Source: Ichthyophis bannanicus (Eukaryota; Chordata; Amphibia; Gymnophiona; Ichthyophiidae). Taken from it: 64,000 nucleotides of DNA. The notes below the pieces were generated by a model. It made no database searches. It worked only from the letters and a program-made list of their open reading frames with translations, and had not been told where the DNA came from. This document shows positions 46,723-58,185 of this stretch, in pieces. A program made the translations under genes and the position numbers. Within the stretch, counting starts at the first letter, position 1, and each line of letters starts with the position of its first letter. The stretch is taken from contig CM066035.1 of assembly GCA_033557465.1 (NCBI GenBank), positions 246,406,869 to 246,470,868 of the forward strand, in the 5' to 3' direction.

Positions 46723-47691
46723 CTAGCAATAGCATTTAGATAGAGAACAGTCCATGTAATGAATAGTTTCATCTGCTGTATCTCCCCCTTCATCAATCAG
46801 CATAGGGTCACTATCATACATTGGCACAGACGAGTCTTTCCATAAGGCACTATCATGAGAATGCTTATTCCCTTGCTGCCATTCACTATTATAGATAGGG
46901 TCTGGATCAGTGTTCATACCTGAGCCTCTCTTGCTATCATAATTCCTCTCTGTATAGCCTGGCCAGTATGTAATCCAATTCTGATGTCCAGCCTTCCAAT
47001 CTTGATCCCTGGACACTGGATCTTTCCTCATATACCTTCTGGCATAGGTCTGAAAGTCCCTTCCACGTGCAGTCTTCTCTCTTCCAGGTAGCCACTGGTG
47101 ATTCCTATCTCTGCCATTCCATTCCTCTGGCTGACTCCAGTCCAATGGTCTCTGCTGGCACTTGGAATACCTCCCAGTATGGGTACTGCCTTGGACTCTC
47201 CCAGACCATCCAATGGGCTTTCTTCTCTTCCTTCCAGAGAGTTTCCTTCTTTCTCTATCCGCTTGGCTTGGCTTCTGTTTCTCCAGGTGATACTGGTGCT
47301 TGAGCTTGAAGTTGTTGCTGTCTCCTTTCCTGAAGCTCTTTCTGTAGCTGTTATCTGAAGAATAAGCTCTATTCTTATTCTGTCCTAATGTGTGCTCCTC
47401 CCTAACACAGCGCAGCTGTGTTGAATCAGGCCCTGCCCTTTGAGATGAGTGCTTAGGGATTACCTCATAGCTCTCTTGATTGCACACACGTTTTCTCACA
47501 TCAGCCCCTCTCATGGCTGCTGGAAACCTGGTGCATTCTGGGACTGGTAGTCTTTTATGTGAAAACTCTGTTTTCTTACTTCTACCAGAACTGACAGGTT
47601 GCTTGTTCAGAGTCACATCATCTTTTCTATAGCTCCTACCTGAGCTATGATAAGCTTCCTTATCACAAGATGCATTCATAAATAATCTCAA
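46723..47691 (-). CDS. Unrecognised 322-residue basic ORF
   Basis: Open for 322 codons on the minus strand. Composition is unusual: rich in Arg, Lys, Ser, Gln and Trp with few hydrophobic residues. There are basic clusters (ERRKLSGRKRRKPIGWSG; DFQTYARRYMRKDPVS), recurrent Trp (DWSQPEEW, DWKAGHQNWITYW), and an acidic C-terminus (DSDPMLIDEGGDTADE). Only a few scattered cysteines, in no zinc-finger pattern. It could be an RNA-binding retroelement protein, a degraded gag-type ORF or a chance frame; its length in this composition makes chance less likely. I do not recognise it. No splice site or promoter evidence was found. Confidence 0.4.
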   Translation of the reverse strand: MRLFMNASCDKEAYHSSGRSYRKDDVTLNKQPVSSGRSKKTEFSHKRLPVPECTRFPAAMRGADVRKRVCNQESYEVIPKHSSQRAGPDSTQLRCVREEHTLGQNKNRAYSSDNSYRKSFRKGDSNNFKLKHQYHLEKQKPSQADRERRKLSGRKRRKPIGWSGRVQGSTHTGRYSKCQQRPLDWSQPEEWNGRDRNHQWLPGREKTARGRDFQTYARRYMRKDPVSRDQDWKAGHQNWITYWPGYTERNYDSKRGSGMNTDPDPIYNSEWQQGNKHSHDSALWKDSSVPMYDSDPMLIDEGGDTADETIHYMDCSLSKCYC

Positions 47692-47885
47692 ATATATAAA
47701 ATGAATAAATTACCTGATTGAGATTATTCTTTAGCTTCAAAACACGTGTTTATATGCTGCCATAGTGCTAACTCTATAAGTAGATATTTTTAGAAAAACA
47801 ACTTAGATTAATACATGCATATCAATTTGTATAAAAATGCAATGTATAATCCATTAATAAACCTATTTATATCATCTAAAGGGAA

Positions 47886-48034
47886 CGACCCGTTACTAAA
47901 TAGCGCGTTCATAAAAAGGAATAAAAAATATGTTGGTAAGAAGGGTTTAAAACAATGTGTAAAAAGCCAAATAATAAACTCCCCACATGTACTCATATCG
48001 TTAATTGACTTGCAAGCTAGAATTAAATGTTGAC
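47886..48034 (+). repeat. Tandem 243-bp unit, first copy (left part)
   Basis: Begins CGACCCGTTACTAAATAGCG. The unit continues at 53980-54073 after L1 copy 2, which is inserted inside it. The second copy follows at 54074. Confidence 0.85.
48019..48034. repeat. Left target-site duplication of L1 copy 2
   Basis: AGAATTAAATGTTGAC, repeated exactly at 53964-53979. Confidence 0.95.
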
Positions 48035-48180
48035 AGGGGGGCGGAGCTAGCCACGCTGCGAGATGGCTGCCTAAAAGAGAAGCTCCTGCCTCAGGCTTAG
48101 AATCCTGGCTTTTTCTCCCCTTGTTTAGACCTGAATTTTTGGATTAATACACCAATTCTCTGAAGCTGTCTGAGAAGAGC

Positions 48181-49035
48181 ATGATGGCATCGCTGAAACT
48201 GGCGAAACTTGAATTTTTGCAAGGGACGGGGCAACCTGTGAAGCGTGCCAAACAGGAAGCAATGTCCCCGCACAAGATGGCGGCCGAAAAGGAGATGGGA
48301 GAGGGGCTGCGCGAGGTTCTAAGTGAGCTCCGGATAGTCAAAGAGATGATATCTACAAATGCCGCTACTTTAACTCAAATGCAGGGCGATCTGCAGGAAA
48401 TGAAAGGAAGGCTGGAGGACATTAGTGGCCGAGTGAGTAATATGGAAGAAAAGATACAAAACCATGAGCATATGATTGTGCAAGTAGGCCCACTTATGAA
48501 ACGGGTGAGTGCACTGGAGGTACAAATGGAAGACCAGAGCAACCAGACTAGAAAAAACAATCTTCGCATCACAGGGGTGCCAGAAGGAGAGGAAGGAACG
48601 GATCTGATCTCGTTTTTAGAAAAGATGATACCTGAAGTATTACAAGCTACGTTCCTTCAACCTTTTGAAATAGAAAGGGCGCATCGAGTCCTGTCACATC
48701 CCAGTAGCACGACCAAGCGCCCGCGGCCCTTCGTAATCAAAGTTCTACGGTATCCACAAGTGTTGGAGGTGCTCCAAATGGCTAAACAGAAACGCTCCTT
48801 GCAATTTCGTGGATATAATGTGGCCTTCTATCCGGATCTCTGCAAGAAGACTGTAGATCGCAGAAAGGAGCTATTAGCATGCCGGCCGGCTCTCCAGAAG
48901 CTGCAAGCAAGGTATGGCTTGTTTTACCCGACCAAGATGAGAGTCACACTTGACAACACGACACGCACGTTTGAGACTGCAAGTGCACTTCGGACTTTCT
49001 TACAGGATTTTTCCTACATGGACACTGGGAGGTGA
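48181..49035 (+). CDS. L1 ORF1 protein, copy 2
   Basis: 284 residues, no stop. Start ATG lies at 48181, in AGCATGATGGC. N-terminal basic stretch, coiled coil about residues 40-115 (QMQGDLQEMKGRLEDISGRV), RRM-like core beginning KNNLRITGVPEGEEGTD, then C-terminal ERAHRVL, PRPFVIKVLRY and VTLDNTTRTFE. Same family as 21873-22721 but clearly diverged, so the two L1 copies come from different subfamilies. Survival of the frame beside a broken ORF2 need not mean selection. Confidence 0.88.
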   Translation: MMASLKLAKLEFLQGTGQPVKRAKQEAMSPHKMAAEKEMGEGLREVLSELRIVKEMISTNAATLTQMQGDLQEMKGRLEDISGRVSNMEEKIQNHEHMIVQVGPLMKRVSALEVQMEDQSNQTRKNNLRITGVPEGEEGTDLISFLEKMIPEVLQATFLQPFEIERAHRVLSHPSSTTKRPRPFVIKVLRYPQVLEVLQMAKQKRSLQFRGYNVAFYPDLCKKTVDRRKELLACRPALQKLQARYGLFYPTKMRVTLDNTTRTFETASALRTFLQDFSYMDTGR

Positions 49036-51490
49036 ACTCTCCAGAGAGAAGGTGTATGTGATATTTGGCGGCCTAAGAGAGTAACAGTGGGGGCGCCTGT
49101 ACAGGGGGTGTAAGAATTAGTCATACTCTAATGAATCATGTTTCTGTGGGGTAAATAGGAAATAAGTAGTAGATGTATAAACAATATATATCGGTGTACT
49201 AAGGGGGAGGAAGGAACTGTGCGGTGGGGGAGATTGATATATTCTGTTGGGGGAGGAAGGGTGGAAAGGGGCATCCTTTGTATAATTGTAGGAGGGAGGG
49301 GGTCTCGGGAGCTGTCTTGTTAAATATGTGGGTTGGTTTTGCCATGTATAGATATATAGTTAAGTTTATGTTAGAGATCTGGTTGTGTGGGGGGAGGTGG
49401 GAAGTCTATGTATCAGACGGAATCCTGATTCTGGCAGCAGACGCTACTCTAATGAAGTACACTCCGGGTGGGTATGGCTAGTAATGCATTTACTGTTTTT
49501 GACGTTAAATGTGCAGGGTATCATGAATCCAGTAAAGCGTAATAAGATTCTAACATATTGTCTACGGCAGAATGCGGATATTGTGTACCTGCAGGAAACT
49601 CACCTCTCTCTAGCAGAGTCTAACAAAGTCAGCTCAAAGATATATCAGAATGTGCTTTCAGCCCCTGCATTCCGGAAAAAAGGAGGTGTGATCATACTAA
49701 TGCGGAAGGCACTGGCGCCATCAGTTGAAGAAACCAGAATTGACGTGGGGGGCAGATGGGCTAAGGCCGTTGTGGCGCTGGGCGATGTCTCGTACACTCT
49801 GATGACAGTATATGCGCCCAACTTAGAAGAGCCGCATATTATGCATATTATACTTGGAGGAGATTTTAATATGGTACAAGACCCCCTCATAGATAGAACC
49901 CCCTATAGGCCACAGCTTAAGCCCAGAGCGAATAGAGCATTACAGCATATGATAGAGACACTGGGACTAGTGGATCTATGGAGACTTCTTTACCCCAGCT
50001 CTAGAGAATATTCGTATTACTCTTGCCCACATAACACGCAAACAAGAATTGATTTCTTTCTAATTTCCAAAACTCTTGTCCCCATGTTGGTGGCATCAGA
50101 GTTCTGTGCGAAAGGAGTCTCGGATCACGCAGCAGTACGGCTTGCGTTGGACATGAAGACTGGCCGACCTCGCCAGCCACGGTGGAGACTAGACAGAGCG
50201 TGGTTGACCGAACAGACTTTTGTTAATCACATCAAAAAAGAAATTACCTGTTATTTTGAACATAACTGTGTGGAAGATACATCAACGTGGGCCTGGTGGG
50301 AGGCTTTCAAAGCGACTGTGCGTGGGTCCATAACATCATATGCCATACAGAAAAAGCGAGCACAGAGGAAAGAAATGGAAGAACTAGAGCTGCAAATATG
50401 AGCAGGTGAGAGGCTTTTGGCTAAGCAAGCAGATCCGATGGTTCTCTTACGATTGCAAAAGTTGCGGTACCAATACAACTCAATATTGAACCTAGAAACG
50501 CAAGGTCAGATTCAAGCACAGCAAAGTACTTATTATCATGAAGTGAACCATGCGAGCCGACTACTTGCTCGATCGTTGAAGGCTAAGGAAGTGACGACTC
50601 AGATAGCTGGACTACGGAGCCCTAATGGCCAGCTGGTCATTAAAGATGATGAGATACTTGAGCAATGTCGGAAATTTTATGAAAGCCTATATGCGTCGGA
50701 AGTGGAATGGGATCAAAACCTATTTGGAAAGTTCATCTCCAATATAGTGGGCCCGAAGTTGTCAGAGGAACAAAGCGCACTGTTGGAGAAGGAGATAACG
50801 TGCGTGGAGATACAGCAAGCGGTACGACAGCTGTCGAAAGGTAAAGCGAGTGGACCTGACGGCCTACCGTTAGAGTTCTATGCAGCGTTTGCAGAACAAC
50901 TAATGCCGGAGCTGCAGTTGTATTTTAGGCGTCTAAGTGCGGAGCATGGAGAAGTAGGCGCATTTGCGGAGGCTATAATAACTGTCCACCCCAAGCCGGG
51001 CAGAGATGCTCAGAGAGTGGAGAATTACCGACCTATATCGCTTCTTAATGCTGATTATAAAATTTATGCTAAGGTACTTGCTACTAGGCTGGATAAAGTG
51101 CTTGAGGTATTAATTCACCCGGGCCAATGTGGTTTTATGCCTGGTCGCTCAACAACCGATAATGGAAGGCTACTAGCACACGTGCTGCTGAGGGCACAAC
51201 AAACACCTGAACCAGTGGTAGGAGTAGCACTGGACGCTGAAAAAGCTTTTGATCGGCTAGAGTGGCCCTTTCTAGTTCAGACATTAAGATGGTTCGGGCT
51301 CAAGGATCAGTTCCTGGGACGAATTGCTGTGTTATATGCCAAACCGTTTGCGCGAGTAGCGGCGAATATGACTATATTAGCAGGGTTCACCTTGTTTAGA
51401 GGGACAAGACAAGGGTGTCCCTTATCACCGCTTCTTTTTAATTTAGCGCTGGAACCATTGGCCCTCAAAATTCGACAATCTGCAGAGATA

Positions 51491-51647
51491 TAGTGTACAT
51501 AGTTTTCCCTTTATTACCAAGTTCAAATTCCTGTTACTTGTAAAAATGCACTACAGTTTTTCTGTATGTATATGTTTGTTCCATGTAAACCGCGCTGATG
51601 ATAATAGTGCGGTATATAAGAGATGTTAAATAAATAAAAATAAATAA
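51491..51647 (+). repeat. SINE/L2 3'-tail insertion in L1 copy 2
   Basis: Carries GTAAACCGCGCTGATGATAA and GTGCGGTATATAAGAG, then TAAATAAATAAATA. ATA flanks both sides. No tRNA-like head, so it is a 5'-truncated SINE or L2 fragment. It interrupts ORF2 between RT blocks 4 and 5. Confidence 0.8.
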
Positions 51648-52087
51648 ATATCAGGAATTGAAATCAAGGGATATCAATGCAAACTATCTGCCTACGCCGA
51701 TGACTTACTCTTATTTATTAAACCTGAATCGCTGGATGCAGTGTTGATGTTGATTACAGACTACTCAAAACTATCGGGCTATAAAGTGAATCTAACGAAA
51801 ACTAATATCATACCCCTTAACACTCCGGCATCCTCGATAACATGGGACAGATACCCATTCAAGGTTGAGCAGTCCTATTTTAAATACTTGGGAGTTCTTT
51901 ATGGGAAAACCATGCAGGAGACGATTACGCAAAATATGGAAACATGTGAGCGTATTGTGAAGGAATATACAACTAAATGGTCTCCCCTGAATCTGTTGTG
52001 GTGGGGAAGATTAGAAACGATAAAAATGGTTATAGTCCCCAAGATTAACTACATCCTAAGCATGATTCCGCTAATATTTCCTCAAAG

Positions 52088-52381
52088 TGGAGGAGTGGCC
52101 TAGTGGTTGGGGCAGGGTACTTCAGGCCGGAAGGTCGGGGGTTCAAATCCCACTAGAGGACAGCAACCTTGGGCCGGAAGGACTGGGGTTTCTAGTCCCT
52201 CAGGTGCTCCTTGTGGTCTTGGGCAAGCCACTTAACCCTCCATAGCCCATGTTCCCTGTAAAATAGTTATCTCCAAGTTATAATGCCCTGTTCAATGTAA
52301 TTTCAGTTTGTTCAATGTAAACCGCACTGATGCAGAATAGCGCGGTATATAAGAGAATGTAAATAAATAAAATAAATAAAT
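52088..52381 (+). mobile_element. tRNA-derived SINE, full length, in L1 copy 2
   Basis: Head GGAGGAGTGGCCTAGTGG (A box) and GGTTCAAATCCC (B box) at 52139, a GGGCAAGCCACTTAACCC block, then an L2-type tail (GTAAACCGCACTGATGCAGA, GCGCGGTATATAAGAG) and TAAA repeats. AAAG flanks both ends (52084-52087, 52382-52385). Transcription by Pol III from the internal promoter and mobilisation by L2 machinery are inferred from the tail. Confidence 0.85.
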
Positions 52382-53963
52382 AAAGTTTCTATCAGAAGTT
52401 GGGAAGGCTGTTAATATCCTTTTTATGGCGTAATAAAACGCCCAGAATTGCGACTTGGAAGTTGAAGCTGCCTAAAAGAAGAGGCGGAGTGCACTTTCCG
52501 GATTTTTTTTGGTTCCACATAGCAGCGTTGCTGAAACAAGGCGCTCTTTGGAGTGAAGAGGAAGCAGTAGAGACGGACCTGCCATGGCTGCAGATAGAAA
52601 GAGTTATTAGCACGTCGCTGCCGCTGAAATGGCGCATTGGTGCGGATCCCCAGAGACGGACATCATGCAATGATATCTTACGAGCCACTCAGTGTGCCTT
52701 CTTAGAGATGATACCATATTTAGAGGGGGTTCAGAACCACACACAGGAGACACCAATTTGGTTGACCCCGAAACTTAAAATTGCCGGGCATAGCTTTATA
52801 TGGAAGGAGTGGATATGTCACGGAATCTTTAGCTTGGGCCAATTGATCTGCAATAAAGAATTCAAATCTTTTCAGAGGCTGCAGCAGGAGTATAAATTAC
52901 CATATAAAGCTCTGTTTCAATGGTGCCAGTTGCGGAGCTGTTTGGGGAAAGCTGGAGTCACATCGGTGGCTTTGGAGCGGGAATGGCCACTTCTGCGGTG
53001 GGTGCAAGAGTTGCGGGAAATTTCACAGCTGATATCCCGGATCGTGGCAGTAATACGGGAAGCTCAACAGAGGAGATGTGTAGGTCTGCAGGTGACCTGG
53101 GAAGCTGATGCAGGACAGCTGGAGGACCAAAGAGGATGGGAGACGTTTTGGGGCTCATAGATACGGATATCTTGGACAGCGTCGTTGACTCAAATGCTAT
53201 ATTTTCTTGCACACCGAGCATACATAATGCCTTCACGGCTTGCGAAATGGCAACCGCAAACAGGGAATGCTTGTTGGTCCTGTGAGGAAGATATAGGGAC
53301 GTTATCGCATATGCTATATCAATGTCCAAAATTGAAGACATATTGGCAACAAGTGTGGTATAGGATTACCCAACTGATTAATTTAAACACGCCATTTTTG
53401 TATCGAATAGTAATATACAAATCTAAAGCAGGGATTCCTGGTTTAGAGGAAAAGAACCACCTGCTTTTTGATCTGATGATCAGCCTCGCAGTGAAAGCTA
53501 TCCTTGGACACTGGAAAGACTTCTCTAAACTAGACTCAGAGCTTTGGTGGAACCTTGTGTGTATGCACCGGATATATGAGTGAGCATATGTGCAGCAAAA
53601 TCCTCATTATAGTTGTCTTCTTAAGAAATGGGATACCCTTAATGCACATTTAACTGTCAAACAGTAATATGAATAGCCTGTGGAATAGGGACGCCTGCTG
53701 CCAGGCGGACTGCCGGACTGGTAGTTCCGGTGGAGGAGGATATTAGGTGAGATGGTTTCCAAGAGTAGCTGTTGGAAGGAGAGTTCGTGGTCAGAGCCAG
53801 AGGTTTAGCATATGGGAGTCAGAATATATTTGTCTGTGATGTAATATGCTATACACTACGTTTATGTTGCCTGTTTTTTGTTTTAGTTGGAAAACTTGTA
53901 ATATACTTGTATGTATTTTGTGTTGGTTAAGCAAAATGTTAAATAAACGTTTAAAAAAAAAAA

Positions 53964-53979
53964 AGAATTAAATGTTGAC
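53964..53979. repeat. Right target-site duplication of L1 copy 2
   Basis: Exact repeat of 48019-48034. Confidence 0.95.
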
Positions 53980-54319
53980 CATGAACCCACTAAACCGCTC
54001 TAAATAATCACATGTATACAATTGCAGAAATGGGTTTGTAGGTGAAGGAACTGCTTTGTAAAGACCCAACTTACGACCCGTTACTAAATAGCGCATTCAT
54101 AAGAAGGAATAAAAAATAAAAAATATGTTGGTAAGAAGGGTTTAAAGCGATGTGTAGAAGCCGACTAATAAACTACCCACATGTACTCATATCATTAATT
54201 GACTTGAAAACTAGAATTAATTATTGACCATGAACCCACTAGACCGCTCTAAATAATCGCATGTATACACTTGCAAAAATGGGTTTGTAGGTGAAGGAAC
54301 TGCTTTGTAAAGACCCAAC
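53980..54319 (+). repeat. Tandem 243-bp unit: end of copy 1 and whole copy 2
   Basis: 53980-54073 completes the first unit (…GCTTTGTAAAGACCCAAC). 54074-54319 repeats it from CGACCCGTTACTAAATAGCG with about 5-8% differences. Head-to-tail arrangement could reflect a tandemly inserted retroelement end. 54320-54407 holds short AT-rich DNA before copy f. Confidence 0.85.
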
Positions 54320-55512
54320 ATACTCAAGAAGCAGCCTCATAAAAATAACTTCTAAATATACTGCTAAAATAAAGGGGATCCCCACCTAAAGAGCCACATA
54401 TAAAACCAATCGTTAACGTCTCATAACGCACGTTAACGTTACTTAACGATCGTAGACGTTCCGCGGCGCGTTAAAACACCGCAGAAGGTGGAGAGAGGGC
54501 GGAGAGAAGGGGTCAATGGGCGGAGTGTGGGTGGGGAGAGGCTCCATTCACACTAACGCGCTGATCTGAAGAGATGAATTCTAACGCGATTGAAAACCTG
54601 CCGTTAAATGCACATTTGCAGGGGAGAGAAACCATAAAAGTGAGAGCAATGTACAGCATAGGCAGGGAAACCTACAAAAAGTGATAAGTGTGATACGTGT
54701 GCACAGAACAAAAGGGCACATAAACATTGAAAATGACCTCAACAAACTGGAAAAAAACATAACCAAGCTGTCCAATAGTGATATTAATGGGAAACATCAA
54801 CCCCCCCCCCCCCCCCGGAGAAAGCTACAAAAAAAGATATTAATCGTGGAAGGGTCTATGCTCCGTCCCCATACAAGGTGAATGAGCCCACAGTGAAATA
54901 GCGCTGATCAGGGCTTTCCCTTGTTATTGCACAGGTGCACATGTCCCGCAACAGCAGGGTGGGCATGTCGGAATGGACAACTGGACAGATGCCGGAAAAG
55001 GGGATACAGAGGGCCGCAGGCGGCACATGCTGTGGTGCAGCTGGGCCACAGTGCGGACTAGGGTGATGCCTAGGTGGCCCATACGAATGCTGAAACAGCA
55101 GAGCAGCCAGACAGCAACTACTGTAGGCCCAACATGGGCACAACTGTGTTTCCCACAGTGTCACAGGGGATAGTACCCAGCAGCTACCCCCAAGGGCACA
55201 GAACAGTGGCAGGCGGTGCTGGGGGGAAGCGTGGACACCTATGCAGGCACCCCTACCCCAGAACCCGCACCATAGGCAGCCGCCTACCCGCACACTGGAT
55301 GGTCTGAGACTGCGCTCCACCAGCACCACCAGCAGAAGGGCATGTCAGCATGGTGGCAGAGGGATACTGGTGGTGGAGGGGGCAGTGGCAGCTGCCCAGA
55401 GCAGACCGTGGCCTAGCCCTGTGTAGGTGGGTGCAATGCACTGCAACAGACAGGCCCTGTCTGATGAACAGTCATGGTATCACCGGGGAATGCACTGACT
55501 CTGTGACAACAT

Positions 55513-55573
55513 GGTGGTGCAGTGCACAAAACCAGTGTAAGCAGAAGGTTACAGGTTCAAGTCCCAGCTGTGG
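55513..55573 (+). other. tRNA-like cassette in GTATG copy f
   Basis: GTGGTGCAGTGCACA and GGTTCAAGTCC; a few bases shorter than its equivalent in copy e through loss in the anticodon-arm region. Confidence 0.5.
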
Positions 55574-55855
55574 TTCCTGCCAACCCAGTCCCCATATTTT
55601 ACCCACTACTAAAACTTGCTAATACAGACAGAACTTTTATTGCAGATGACGTAAACATGCCCAAAACACCTACATTTTACCCTACAGAGCACAGACACCA
55701 TAAACATGCGCAGTACCTAGAGCAAAATGCAATGTGTGCCTTCGAGTCAGTCCTGACTCCTGGCGACCCAGAAGCTCCTGGGTTTTCTTGGCAGTGTCAC
55801 CGGAAGTAGATTGCCAGGCCTTGGGCAAGTCACTTAACCCTCCATTGCCTCGGAA

Positions 55856-56050
55856 GCAGAGTCTCTCAAATGCAGTCCTGGAGGGCCAAATACCGTCCAG
55901 GTTCAATGCTGCCTCTAATAAAGATGCCTGTGCTGCATTTCTATGCGCCGCCCCCATGGTATGTAGATGTATCTCATGCATATTCATGAGGGACAGCATG
56001 AAAACCCGAACAGTGTTTGGCCCACCAGGACTGGAGTTGGGAACCTCTGC
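55856..56050. mobile_element. 195-bp MITE nested in GTATG copy f
   Basis: Ends GCAGAGTCTCTCAAATGCAG and (inverse) GCAGAGGTTCCCAACTCCAG. Same insertion as in copies a, c and e. Confidence 0.65.
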
Positions 56051-57734
56051 CCTAAAGCAGCTGCCAACAGGGGCAGACACACCCGCACCCACAGGCTTCA
56101 TTATCCAATGCCTCCTGGAGAGGCAGGATGTTGGGCCCTGCATTCATCTCCCAATACTAGCACTTGCATACCTTGGCAATGCCACCCTAAACCTGGGAAT
56201 ACGGTAAACATCTATCAAACGGTTGCTATGATTACTGGCAGATAGCAATTCCAAAGTTAAGCACAATTTGCTGATTGAGCTGCATCATAGCAACCTTTCT
56301 GATGTCTGTGGAGTGTGCTACAGGTCTTGTGTCTGACAGTGTTTACCACCCTGGGGATTGACCCCAACAGTATTGCATACCATAGCCATGCCTGCACTGT
56401 GCCCAGGACTGGTGCGGTGGCCAGGGCTGCCAAACACCTCTATAGTTGCACAATGCTGGCATAGGTGTGGGGAGTGTGTGTCTGTCTATCCAGTGTGTGG
56501 TGGCTGCAAACACCCTCCACAGCCCACACTGCTAGCAGTGTTGCCAGTATTGGCCTGCCAATGTGCATAATGAGGAGCAAGGTACTGTGGGAATAGCCAG
56601 GATAGGATGGCCTGGCCTGGATCCATCTGTACATAGCATAGGGCAATGGCTTGAACATTGTAGTGGCCGGCCACCACCTGCACGGACAGGGTGGCCACAG
56701 CATGTCCTGCTGGGAGGTTACTCTCACCCTGACTGAGCAGTGACCATGGCATGGCTAGGTTCCCCCATAGTGCTCTATAGTATTTCTCTCATGTGATATT
56801 TATGGGTCCCTTTTGGGGCCCAATCACTGACTTATCTGCTTGGTGTGTATGCTGACATCCTAGTTCTAGGTACACGCATCTCCTCCAGGACCTTGCACTA
56901 TGGACTAGCTAGCAGACTGTCTGCAGCTAGTATGTGTTTTGCTGGAACACTTTACAGGGTGCAGCGGCTGGAGACTTGCTGCTGGAGAATGTCAGATAGT
57001 AGTGGGGGGCAGCTGAGCATTTCCAGGCCTACTGTCTGTCTGCTATTGCTTTATGGATGTGTACAGCTCTGTATTGCCTGCCTTGTAGGGTGTCTCTTCC
57101 CCAGCAGGACTGGGGTTGATGGTCCCCTCTACTGTTACCATTGCAGTGAGGTTGAATGTGGATCGATTGGTGGGTGATCCTGTTTCCCACCCTGAGCCCC
57201 AGAGGGTGGGTCGTGTGGTGGTACATAATCTGCCTATGGGTCCAAACACCCACCCACCTTCACCTACATCATGTAACCATGGCACCAACACAGGATATGC
57301 ACTATTCTGGGTGCATCATAGCCCATAAGGGCTAGACATGACTGAGAAATACAGAACAACACAGATGTATCCTAGGTGTGTCTGCAGGAACTACCTATCA
57401 CACACTGATGGGGACCTGTAGCATGGCATATTTCAGTCATGAAAGGTGCTGTGGACCTGGTGCTGGGCGCCACACCTCACCCTCAGGGTGAGCACAGTAC
57501 CTGCACAATGTGACGGTCTGTGGCTACTCTGTGCCAGTACCACACATGGTCAGTTCCCCCTACCAGGCCGAGGTGCTGTGGGGGTGCATACCCCATCTTG
57601 TGCCCATCTGTCGACTGCTGATTTGCATGTGCAGTGCATCATGGGTATGGGTGGGTTAACCCTATCCTGGTAACCACAGCAGGCAGTTTGTGTGGTGACG
57701 TGCAGTTCTTCTGCAGCCAGCCAGGGGATTGCTA

Positions 57735-57799
57735 GCAGCTGTAGCCCACTGGTTACTTCACTGCTTGTGAAGCCAGAGGTCATGGGTTTAAACCCATGG
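57735..57799 (+). other. tRNA-like cassette in GTATG copy f
   Basis: GCAGCTGTAGCCCACTGGTT (A-box arm), then GGGTTTAAACCC inside a perfectly pairing T arm CATGGG/CCCATG. Missing from copy e at the same place; counterpart at 17806-17870 in copy c. Confidence 0.55.
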
Positions 57800-57891
57800 T
57801 GGGGTTATTTGATAGGGCTGTCTGAGGCATTGTCTATTTTTAATGTACATTAGTGCTGCCAGCAAAAACACCCTCAGAGTACTGTAACCTT

Positions 57892-58065
57892 AAGGTTCCT
57901 CATAAGGCGCCCCATAAGGCACCTTATAGGGCGCCCTATCAAGCGCCTTATAAGGTGCCTTACAAGGTGTCCTATAGGGGACATTATAGGGTGCCTTGGC
58001 AGACAGTGCACTTTATAATGTGCCCTATGGAGTGCGTTATGGGGTGCCTTATGCGGCACCTTAGG
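57892..58065. repeat. 12-bp minisatellite in GTATG copy f
   Basis: Fourteen or so 12-base units (AAGGCACCTTAT, AGGGCGCCCTAT and so on), phase kept throughout. Confidence 0.88.
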
Positions 58066-58185
58066 TTACGCCACCGTGAGGGTGTGTTTGCTGGCAGCAC
58101 TAATTAAAATAAAAGTAAAATGCCTCAACAATCACTACTTAAATAGTAAGGGTGATGCTTCAGCCAGCCTTATGCATTAGGCACA

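Larger units (their letters stand above)
49484..53665 (+). pseudogene. L1 ORF2, copy 2 (stop, two insertions, frameshifts)
   Basis: Start taken at MHLLFLTLNVQG because it aligns with copy 1; upstream codons are spacer. Endonuclease motifs are present (LQETHLS, LGGDFNMVQDP, RIDFFLISK, SDHAAVRLAL), but about 13 residues before LGGDFN are missing relative to copy 1. TGA at 50399-50401 breaks the linker. RT follows: SGPDGLPLEFYAAF, NYRPISLLNADYKI, VALDAEKAFDRLEW, GTRQGCPLSPLLF. A SINE tail at 51491-51647 splits it before SAYADDLLLF, and a full SINE at 52088-52381 splits it again. The C-terminal Cys motif CWSCEEDIGTLSHMLYQC survives after a frameshift near 53150. Confidence 0.9.
48035..53963 (+). 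mobile_element. Tx1-like L1 LINE, copy 2, with two SINE-type insertions
   Basis: A 5.9-kb span (about 5.45 kb without insertions) bounded by a perfect 16-bp duplication. Same layout as copy 1: GGGGGGCGGAGC start, ORF1, spacer, ORF2, AATAAACG and A-tail. Older than copy 1: ORF2 has a stop, a short deletion, two insertions and C-terminal frameshifts, but ORF1 is intact. Confidence 0.93.
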
